From XBB1006 sp051877515 (GTDB lineage Bacteria; Bacillota; Clostridia; Lachnospirales; Lachnospiraceae), in the NCBI GenBank assembly GCA_051877515.1, contig JBJEIY010000017.1, positions 476,370 through 540,369 of the forward strand: a stretch of DNA of 64,000 nt, in the 5' to 3' direction. The position numbers and the translations under genes are program-made. Every line of letters begins with the position of its first letter. The first letter of the stretch is position 1. Below are positions 44,614-50,898 of this stretch, piece by piece. Under the pieces are notes generated by a model. That model ran no database searches. It saw nothing but the letters and a program-made list of their open reading frames with translations, and was not told the DNA's origin.

Positions 44614-44961
44614 TTATGTATTGATGTCCAGGCTGATCTTCAAAGCTTTCTCTACTTTCTGTATCATCCATTCATCAATATGGCAGACTTTATCCCTTAA
44701 TCTGGTTTTATCAATGGTCCGCACCTGTTCCAACAGGATCACGGAATCTTTTTCCATATTGTACTCACTGGCACTAATCTCAACATGTGTGGGCAGCTTT
44801 GCTTTTTTCATTTTTGAAGTCACTGCAGCACAGATCACCGTTGGACTGTGACGATTACCCACATCATTCTGTAAAATCAAAACCGGCCGTATGCCTCCCT
44901 GTTCGGAGCCAACAACCGGTCTTAAATCTGCATAAAAAATATCTCCACGTTTGATTACCAA
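44614..44961 (-). CDS. mazF: MazF/PemK-type endoribonuclease (EndoA/NdoA-like)
   Basis: Sequence-specific mRNA interferase fold, 115 aa, with IKRGDIFYADLRPVVGSEQGG at the N-terminus (shown here by its core RGDIFYADL), RPVLILQND and the TSKMKKAKLPTHVE block typical of Bacillus EndoA. The start is TTG (44961) with GGAGG 8 nt upstream, which may limit expression. It follows alr, as ndoA does in Bacillus, but the antitoxin gene normally lying between alr and ndoA is absent: the gap is only 93 bp. Confidence 0.93.
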   Translation of the reverse strand: MVIKRGDIFYADLRPVVGSEQGGIRPVLILQNDVGNRHSPTVICAAVTSKMKKAKLPTHVEISASEYNMEKDSVILLEQVRTIDKTRLRDKVCHIDEWMIQKVEKALKISLDINT

Positions 44962-45032
44962 GATACTTGCCTCCGACTTTTTTCTTTACTGGTATTGTTT
45001 CCGAAAAAAATCGTTTTATTCAGTTGCGTATC

Positions 45033-45061
45033 ATTCTAACAAAAAATCAAACTGTTATAAA
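45033..45061 (-). promoter_or_regulatory. possible mazF promoter
   Basis: Minus strand: -35 TTTATA (45061-45056, overlapping the alr stop), 17-bp spacer, extended -10 TGTTAGAAT (TAGAAT at 45038-45033). Confidence 0.4.
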
Positions 45062-46206
45062 TCCTGTATTTCTCCAGAACTCTGCTTATAGATCCTTGGA
45101 ATGCGGCCTGTAAGATCACATAAAAGTTCATAACTGAATCTCCCTGACAATTCACCTAATTCTTCTATCGTAATCCGTTCTTCCTGATCCTTTCCAATCA
45201 GCGTAACCGTTGCCCACTCCGTCAGATCCGGAATTCCGGTTGCATCTGCCATTAACAAATCCATACAGATCATTCCTCTGATCGGCGCTTTGTGTCCGTT
45301 GATAAGAACATATCCCTTATTACTCAGACTGCGGGGATATCCATCCCCATATCCAACCGGAATCGTTGCGATGATTTCTTCATCAGGTAATTTATAGGTA
45401 CCACCGTAACCAATCTTTTCATTTGCCCTGACACTTTTCACAAAAGAGACCGTACTCTTTAATTCAAGCGCAGGCATCAGCTGAAGATCATGGCTTACTT
45501 CACCGGGAGGATAAACTCCATACAGCAAAATGCCGATCCTTACCATATTCAACTGGGCTTCTTTCACGTCCAGGGTAGCTGCACTGTTTGCACAATGCTT
45601 GATGGGAATATCAATTCCCCTATACTCCAGCCCTTCTACAACGTTATTATAGTGAGACATCTGCTCATAGGTAAAACTCTTATCCCCTTCACCGGCCTTA
45701 GTGAAGGTTGTAAAAATCCCTTCTATCACCAGATTCGGTAATTTCGTGATTGCCTCAATCACATCGATCACATCATCATTCATGGCAAACCCTAAGCGAT
45801 GCATTCCGGTATCAAGACCAATATGAATATAAACCGTCTTTTGCTGTTTTACGGCTTCCTCTGAAAGCTTTTTGGCCATATCATAACGATACACATGGAT
45901 CCGGTAACCTCTGTTTACCACATGGGCATACTGATCCGGAAATGTTACACCCATGATCAGTATTGGTTTTCTTCTGCCGGCATCATAAAGACGGTCTGCC
46001 TCCTGCACCGTAGCTGTTGCGTAGCAAGTCACAAAATCAAACTCTTCCAGGGCACCGGTCACCTCCACTGCTCCGTGTCCGTAAGCATCTGCCTTTACTA
46101 CAGCACAGATTCCTGTCCCTTCCTCCAGGGATTCTTTTATTTTCTTGATATTATGACGGATTGCATCAAGATTTATCGATACGTAGGTACTGTTTAACTG
46201 TCCCAT
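45055..46206 (-). CDS. alr: alanine racemase
   Basis: Interconverts L- and D-alanine for peptidoglycan. It is 383 aa. The PLP lysine is Lys38 in AVVKADAYGHG, and the second catalytic Tyr lies in IGYGGTY. It starts one base after the stop of the preceding coiled-coil gene with only a distant GGGGA, so translation is probably coupled. Confidence 0.96.
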   Translation of the reverse strand: MGQLNSTYVSINLDAIRHNIKKIKESLEEGTGICAVVKADAYGHGAVEVTGALEEFDFVTCYATATVQEADRLYDAGRRKPILIMGVTFPDQYAHVVNRGYRIHVYRYDMAKKLSEEAVKQQKTVYIHIGLDTGMHRLGFAMNDDVIDVIEAITKLPNLVIEGIFTTFTKAGEGDKSFTYEQMSHYNNVVEGLEYRGIDIPIKHCANSAATLDVKEAQLNMVRIGILLYGVYPPGEVSHDLQLMPALELKSTVSFVKSVRANEKIGYGGTYKLPDEEIIATIPVGYGDGYPRSLSNKGYVLINGHKAPIRGMICMDLLMADATGIPDLTEWATVTLIGKDQEERITIEELGELSGRFSYELLCDLTGRIPRIYKQSSGEIQDL

Positions 46207-46207
46207 T

Positions 46208-46855
46208 CTAATCTAACACTTCCCCATCTTCCTCATATTTTAAATCAAAAACATCTATTGCCTTCGCCCCAAGGAGATCGTGCATATATGCATAGATTTC
46301 CTCATTCTTCTGTTCATCTGCCTGTTTTATGAGAATGTTCTTCTTCAGCTCAATCCTCATCTTTTTGATCCAGCTTCCGATCTCCTGAATTTGCGCTGCG
46401 TTATCCCGAAGTTTTTTGTAGCACAGATCCATGCTATACACCATCAGTGTTTTATTGGCTTCATCCAGATCCCGTGGCAATTCCAGAAGTCTGTCCTGGA
46501 TTTCATCCATTTTATCGTTTACTTCATCAATAAGGCGTTTATTCTCATCCATCTTTTTCTGACGTGTCTTTTCGCCCTGGGAATCCTCATCATCCATGTT
46601 CTCTACAATACTGCTCATGAGATTCTGCTTAACCTTTTTGAGATCCTTAAGTTCCGTATTAAGCTTACCCTGCAGTTTTAAAAGTTCATTCACATTCTCT
46701 TCCCACTGTTTGATTTCTTTTGTTTTCTTCATTCCCTCAAACAGATGATGCCATTTTTCATCTAAAACAAGCAAAGGCACTTTAACATCTTCCAGTGCCT
46801 TTACAAAGTCTACATTTTCTGTTTTTAAATTAAGATTCAACGATTCATTCTTCAT
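46208..46855 (-). CDS. coiled-coil protein of unknown function between rex and alr
   Basis: 215 aa, strongly charged, no signal or membrane segment. Long heptad-rich helices run from about 45 to 180. The N-terminus has a short folded segment (VKVPLLVLDEKWHHLF, 25-40) and the C-terminus ends in LLGAKAIDVFDLKYEED. It overlaps the rex 3' end by 11 bp and abuts alr, so it belongs to the ABC-F-rex-alr unit. I do not recognise a family. Confidence 0.75.
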   Translation of the reverse strand: MKNESLNLNLKTENVDFVKALEDVKVPLLVLDEKWHHLFEGMKKTKEIKQWEENVNELLKLQGKLNTELKDLKKVKQNLMSSIVENMDDEDSQGEKTRQKKMDENKRLIDEVNDKMDEIQDRLLELPRDLDEANKTLMVYSMDLCYKKLRDNAAQIQEIGSWIKKMRIELKKNILIKQADEQKNEEIYAYMHDLLGAKAIDVFDLKYEEDGEVLD

Positions 46856-47492
46856 TTTTATACTTTTCCTGATGCTGCATCATATTCAATGATAATCGCA
46901 TGAGACTGTCAGATAAGTGTACATTTTGAACAACAACATCCTCATTCACTTTCAGATCGCTATGGGCGAAATTCCAAAAAGCTTTAATATTCAGAGTCTG
47001 GAGGTGATCAACAATATCCTGCACATGATCCTTAGGAACCGTTAATGCCGCGATATCAATCCGATTATTCTTTGCAAACTCATCCAGTTCCGACATCATC
47101 ATGATCCGGTTTTGATTAACCTGCTTGTCCTTTAACTGAGGATTGATATCAAAAATTCCTGTTACCACAAAGCCCTGTTTATCAAAGGTTGAATGACTTG
47201 CCAGGGCAAGTCCCATGTTACCTCCGCCGATGATGATCATATTATGTATCCTGTCCAGTCCAAGTATTTTTCCAATCTCATCATACAGATACTGAACATT
47301 ATATCCATATCCCTGCTGTCCAAAACCACCAAAATTATTTAAATCCTGCCTGATCTGTGATGCTGTAACATTCATGATCTTGCTTAGCTCTCCGGAAGAA
47401 ATTCGTTCAGTACCCTGGTCCAATAATTCTCCAAGGTAACGATAATACCTGGGCATTCTTTTAATAACAACTTGAGATATTTCTTTTTTCAC
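46845..47492 (-). CDS. rex: redox-sensing transcriptional repressor Rex
   Basis: Represses fermentation and respiration genes when NADH is low and releases DNA when NADH rises. It is 215 aa: an N-terminal winged helix (about 1-75, with RISSGELSKIMNVTASQIRQD) and a Rossmann NAD(H) domain (IIGGGNMGLAL, about 80-90), ending in a domain-swap helix. The start is GTG (47492) with GAGGAGG 8 nt upstream; the in-frame TTG farther up contains that SD. It follows the ABC-F gene by 39 bp. Confidence 0.95.
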   Translation of the reverse strand: MKKEISQVVIKRMPRYYRYLGELLDQGTERISSGELSKIMNVTASQIRQDLNNFGGFGQQGYGYNVQYLYDEIGKILGLDRIHNMIIIGGGNMGLALASHSTFDKQGFVVTGIFDINPQLKDKQVNQNRIMMMSELDEFAKNNRIDIAALTVPKDHVQDIVDHLQTLNIKAFWNFAHSDLKVNEDVVVQNVHLSDSLMRLSLNMMQHQEKYKNEE

Positions 47493-47531
47493 GATTCGTT
47501 CCTCCTCTAAATCCAATTAATTATAGAGCAA

Positions 47532-49484
47532 TCAAGACTCACTTGTCAATTCTTCCCATTGCTCATATAAGGGTTCCAGCTTTTTTTTGACCTCCTCATA
47601 TTTAACCAGCCATTCGTTGAGTTTTGCGGAGTTCGTCGCGATGTTGGGATCTGCCTGTTTTTCTTCTATTTCTTTTAATTCCTTCTCCAGATTATCAATC
47701 TGTTCTTCAATCCGGGCAATGGAATTCTCTTTTTTTCTTTTTGCCGCCGCTTTCGCTTTCTGTTCCTGCCAATCTGCCTGCCCGTCAGACAATGGATTTT
47801 TCTCCTGTAATATACCGGAAGTCTGACCGGAAATACCGCCCTCTTTTTTCCCTGTTTTTGCACATTGCAGATCGTTTAATTGTCTTGACTTTTCTATGTA
47901 ATAATCATAATTACCTAAATAGTTTACAAAGCTTTCCTCTTTTAATTCCAGAACTCTGGTGGCAACCCGATTGATAAAATATCGATCATGAGAAACGAAT
48001 AAAACCGTTCCGGTATATTCGTTCAATGCTGTTTCCAGAATTTCCTTCGATGTAATATCCAAATGATTTGTAGGCTCATCAAGGATCAAAAAATTTGCTT
48101 CCGAAAGCATAAGCTTCGCCAAAGAAAGTCTTCCACGCTCTCCTCCGCTTAAATCCCTGATATACTTAAAGACATCATCCTCCGTAAACAAGAATGCGCC
48201 TAATACATTTCTGATCCTGGTATTTGTCATATCAGGATACGCATCACCAATCTCATCAAACAGAGTTTTTTGCTCATCAAACTGTTGCTGTTCCTGATCA
48301 TAGTATCCTATACTAACCTTTGCGCCCAACCGAAAGGAGCCCTGATCTGCTTTTAACAGACCGTTTAATATTTTTAAAAAAGTTGTTTTTCCGGTCCCAT
48401 TGGAACCAATTAACGCAACCCTTTCACCTCTTTTTATATCAACCTGGATATTCTCAAACAGAGTCCTCCCTTCAAAACTCTTCTTTAATCCTTCCACATG
48501 TAATACATCTTTTCCGCTTTCCACACTTGGTTCCAGTTTAAAATGCATGTCTGCGCGGATTTCCATAGGCTTATCCAACCGTTCTACTTTATCCAGCAGT
48601 TTTTCCCTGCTCTTGGCCCGGATAAGCGCCGCTTCTGTTTTAAAACCTCTGATGGTAGAAATAACCTGCTCCTGATGTTTGATCAAATCCTGCTGCTCAA
48701 AATAGTGCTTTAAATAAATGGCACGCTGTTCTTCTTTCTTTCGTGAATAATCCGTATAACTTCCACGATATACCTTGGAACATCGATTTTCAATCTCTAT
48801 TACTTTCGTAACGATCTTATCTAAAAAATAGCGGTCATGGGATACAATAAGGACGGCGCCTTTATATCCTTTCAAAAAGCCCTCCAGCCACTCAATGGAA
48901 GCAATATCCAGATGGTTGGTAGGCTCATCCAACAAAAGCACATCCGGTTTGCTGACCAGAAGTTTTGCCAATCCCACTCTGGTTTTCTGACCGCCGGAAA
49001 GAGTTTGCACCGGTTTTTCAAATTCCTCATCCGAAAACCCAAGTCCACGGATCACACCGGTGATCTCTCCACGAAAGGTATAACCTCCCAGCTGTTCAAA
49101 TTCATCATTTAAACGATGATATTGTTGCATAAAAACTTCCAAATCCTCGTGGGGAACGGTATCCATATCCCGTTCCATGTCTCTGAGTCTTTGTTCCATA
49201 TCAATAAGATCCTGTCTTGCGCTTTCCACTTCTTTGTAAATGGACTGCTCCATGGAAAAATCATCATGCTGGGCCAGATATCCGATTTTTTTGCCCTTGG
49301 AAAGAATCACTTCCCCTTCATCCTGAGCCAGTTCACCAATCATAATCTTTAAAAGTGTCGTTTTCCCGGCACCATTCATTCCAACAATAGCAGCTTTTTC
49401 CTGTTCATTTATAAAAAAAGAAACATCTTCTAAAATTGTATCTACGCCATATGATTTTGCAATATGATTACACGATAGTATCAT
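47532..49484 (-). CDS. ABC-F family ATPase (YdiF/Uup-like)
   Basis: Ribosome-acting ABC-F protein, no membrane domain. It is 650 aa. Two ATPase domains have Walker A GMNGAGKTT and GSNGTGKTT, signatures LSGGQ and LSGGE and DEPTNHLDI in both. The interdomain linker (about 240-320) has a charged helical tip, and a C-terminal coiled coil (about 575-650) is rich in Lys/Glu. The ATG at 49484 has AAGGA 6 nt upstream. Whether it is a translation factor or an antibiotic-resistance ABC-F is not decidable from the linker by eye. Confidence 0.92.
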   Translation of the reverse strand: MILSCNHIAKSYGVDTILEDVSFFINEQEKAAIVGMNGAGKTTLLKIMIGELAQDEGEVILSKGKKIGYLAQHDDFSMEQSIYKEVESARQDLIDMEQRLRDMERDMDTVPHEDLEVFMQQYHRLNDEFEQLGGYTFRGEITGVIRGLGFSDEEFEKPVQTLSGGQKTRVGLAKLLVSKPDVLLLDEPTNHLDIASIEWLEGFLKGYKGAVLIVSHDRYFLDKIVTKVIEIENRCSKVYRGSYTDYSRKKEEQRAIYLKHYFEQQDLIKHQEQVISTIRGFKTEAALIRAKSREKLLDKVERLDKPMEIRADMHFKLEPSVESGKDVLHVEGLKKSFEGRTLFENIQVDIKRGERVALIGSNGTGKTTFLKILNGLLKADQGSFRLGAKVSIGYYDQEQQQFDEQKTLFDEIGDAYPDMTNTRIRNVLGAFLFTEDDVFKYIRDLSGGERGRLSLAKLMLSEANFLILDEPTNHLDITSKEILETALNEYTGTVLFVSHDRYFINRVATRVLELKEESFVNYLGNYDYYIEKSRQLNDLQCAKTGKKEGGISGQTSGILQEKNPLSDGQADWQEQKAKAAAKRKKENSIARIEEQIDNLEKELKEIEEKQADPNIATNSAKLNEWLVKYEEVKKKLEPLYEQWEELTSES

Positions 49485-49562
49485 GGTTTTTCCTTTCACA
49501 CATAACCCTGTTTCCTGTATGCGGACAGTTGTCTTTCAAAAATAATTCGGAATTATTATAGC

Positions 49563-49588
49563 ACACTTTTTCTTTCCTTGCATACTAT
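49563..49588 (+). promoter_or_regulatory. candidate SigK-type promoter of the Cys-rich gene
   Basis: Plus strand: AC (49563-49564), 16-bp spacer, CATACTATG (49581-49589), close to the late mother-cell consensus AC-N16-CATANNNTA. A sigma-A reading (TTGCAT at 49578) gives no good -10. The predicted start lies just before the GGAGG at 49606. Confidence 0.4.
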
Positions 49589-49619
49589 GAATTGTAAGAT
49601 TCTATAGGAGGCAATATAT

Positions 49620-49817
49620 ATGAGCGAATTAGCTGCAACAAACTGTGGCTGCGGATGTGAGAACAATAATTCCTGGATTTGGATCATTATTCTTCTTCTT
49701 TGCTGCTGCAACAATGGTTGCTCCAGAATGGGCGGTTCCTGTGATCAGGACAACAACTGCTGCTGGATCATCCTTCTGTTACTGTTATGTAATAATGGTT
49801 GCAATTCTATTTTCTAA
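49620..49817 (+). CDS. 65-aa cysteine-rich protein with duplicated hydrophobic/Cys unit
   Basis: Twelve Cys in 65 residues (9, 11, 13, 28-30, 34, 41, 47, 48, 57, 61). Two similar units each run Trp, a hydrophobic stretch, then a Cys cluster: WIIILLLCCCNNGC (21-34) and WIILLLLLCNNGC (49-61). This suggests an internal duplication. It resembles small proteins annotated in Clostridia as chorion-class high-cysteine HCB protein 13 (my recollection). SD GGAGG is 9 nt before the ATG. A SigK-like promoter would fit a crosslinked spore-coat component; that is inference. Confidence 0.8.
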   Translation: MSELAATNCGCGCENNNSWIWIIILLLCCCNNGCSRMGGSCDQDNNCCWIILLLLLCNNGCNSIF

Positions 49818-49837
49818 GGTATAAAGAAAATACCGCT

Positions 49838-49901
49838 GATGTCTTTTAGACATCCAATCGGGAGCATCTTAAAATGTTGTATGCAGATTAATGATGCTCC
49901 C
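49838..49901 (+). other. two stacked hairpins in the 3' region of the Cys-rich gene
   Basis: GATGTC-5-GACATC (49838-49854) is followed by GGGAGCATC (49860-49868) pairing with GATGCTCCC (49893-49901) around a 24-nt loop. Both are perfect, and a third hairpin (the terminator) follows 6 nt later. The reason for such structure behind a short gene is unknown; a stable 3'-UTR RNA or independent small RNA is possible. Confidence 0.5.
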
Positions 49902-49907
49902 AAAATT

Positions 49908-49934
49908 AAAAAAGGGGGTTTACCCCTTTTTTTT
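49908..49934. terminator. bidirectional intrinsic terminator
   Basis: AAAAAAGGGG pairs with CCCCTTTTTT around GTTTA, with T-runs on both strands. It ends the Cys-rich gene (plus) and lies 10 bp beyond the stop of the 42-aa minus-strand gene. Confidence 0.85.
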
Positions 49935-49944
49935 CTGACTTATA

Positions 49945-50073
49945 CTATTTTTTATTCTCTTTTTCCTTAACTTGTCCTTTAGAAGGCATTTCTTTATTCT
50001 TCCGTTTTCTTTTTTTGATACAGTTCTCATCTAGCTCATATACACTGTTTCCATTTACGATCAGTTTTCCCAT
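49945..50073 (-). CDS. 42-aa basic small protein
   Basis: A short reading frame from ATG 50073 to TAG 49945. The first half is MGKLIVNGNSVYELDENC, then a Lys/Arg/Glu-rich tail. An AAAGGA lies close to the ATG and a GAAAGAG about 7 nt upstream. The stop is followed within 10 bp by a terminator on the same strand, which is the best support that it is a real gene. It may be conserved in the family (recollection only). Confidence 0.6.
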   Translation of the reverse strand: MGKLIVNGNSVYELDENCIKKRKRKNKEMPSKGQVKEKENKK

Positions 50074-50134
50074 TTCCTTTCTCTTTCTTTATTTCTTACG
50101 TTTTAATTTATGTTCCATCCTGCATCTTGGTGTA

Positions 50135-50164
50135 TTGACTTTTAAGATCATTTTCAGGAATGAT
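50135..50164 (+). promoter_or_regulatory. possible promoter for the two small helical genes
   Basis: Plus strand: -35 TTGACT (50135-50140), 18-bp spacer, -10 AATGAT (50159-50164). It gives a leader of about 40 nt before the ATG at 50213. Confidence 0.35.
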
Positions 50165-50212
50165 TCATATCCTGCACAGTCAAACATATATATAAAGAAA
50201 AATGGTTTTTGC

Positions 50213-50554
50213 ATGGATACTGATGCTTTAAAAACAATGACAACCTTTGACAGCCTTTTGCAGAGCAATCGACTGCAAATGTTAAAGGCCGCAATCCCTT
50301 ATATGTCCGGTAACTCCCGGAAAACACTTTCCATTTTAACAAAATATCTAGAACTGACCAGAACCATCCAGATGAGTTCCGATGAAAATTCGGCACTGTG
50401 TATGTGTTCCGCTTCAACAGATGACAAAAAAGAAACTACAATTTCCATGCTTCAGGAAATCAAGCCTTTTTGCTCGGAGAAAGAGAAAGAAAACGTGGAT
50501 TTCTTTATTGATCTTCTCCAGATGTATGGCACTTACGAAGCAATTCTAAATTAA
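50213..50554 (+). CDS. 113-aa helical protein of unknown function
   Basis: Predicted all-helical cytoplasmic protein starting MDTDALKTMTTFDSLLQ, with a CMC cluster near residue 64 and a C-terminal motif SEKEKENVDFFIDLLQMY. The ATG at 50213 is the only sensible start; the longer upstream frame runs through non-coding sequence and antisense to the 42-aa gene. The SD is poor. It pairs with the next gene 11 bp away, whose C-terminus has a similar ExxKKVDMIL motif. No family recognised. Confidence 0.7.
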   Translation: MDTDALKTMTTFDSLLQSNRLQMLKAAIPYMSGNSRKTLSILTKYLELTRTIQMSSDENSALCMCSASTDDKKETTISMLQEIKPFCSEKEKENVDFFIDLLQMYGTYEAILN

Positions 50555-50565
50555 AGGAGCCGATT

Positions 50566-50844
50566 ATGAACATCTCATCTCTCATGAATAATCCGGGGTT
50601 GAAAGATATTTCTCCGGAAAAAATGCAATTCTTGCTTGAGTTTGCCCAAAAAAACGAAAATCGTAATCCAAAGGATATGATTCCCTTCTTTTTAGCTGCC
50701 TCCAAGGCAGCCAGAAGCAATGGTATTGATTTTTCCAATTCTGAAGTTTCATTGATCATTGAAATCATGAAACAGAATATGACCCCGGAGGAACAAAAAA
50801 AAGTTGATATGATCCTGAACATGTTCGAAAAACACAAAAAATAA
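50566..50844 (+). CDS. 92-aa helical protein of unknown function
   Basis: Predicted all-helical, starting MNISSLMNNPGL. The central segment NPKDMIPFFLAASKAARSNG and the C-terminal TPEEQKKVDMILNMFEKHKK resemble the end of the upstream protein, suggesting distant paralogy. An AAAGGAG lies about 8 nt before the ATG. It is last of the plus-strand island and is followed by a strong bidirectional terminator. Confidence 0.78.
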   Translation: MNISSLMNNPGLKDISPEKMQFLLEFAQKNENRNPKDMIPFFLAASKAARSNGIDFSNSEVSLIIEIMKQNMTPEEQKKVDMILNMFEKHKK

Positions 50845-50854
50845 ACAAAACAAG

Positions 50855-50886
50855 AACTCCCTGAGGTAGTCACACCTCAGGGAGTT
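50855..50886. terminator. bidirectional terminator between convergent genes
   Basis: Perfect 12-bp stem AACTCCCTGAGG/CCTCAGGGAGTT with an 8-nt loop, A-rich on the left and TTCTTT on the right. It separates the plus-strand island from the end of the EF-G-like gene. Confidence 0.9.
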
Positions 50887-50898
50887 TCTTTAAAAAAC

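Noticed and set aside
50015..50212. 66-residue N-terminal extension of the 113-aa protein
   Set aside because: Composition is hydrophobic and unlike the rest, there is no SD at its ATG, and it runs antisense over the 42-aa gene and through the promoter region.
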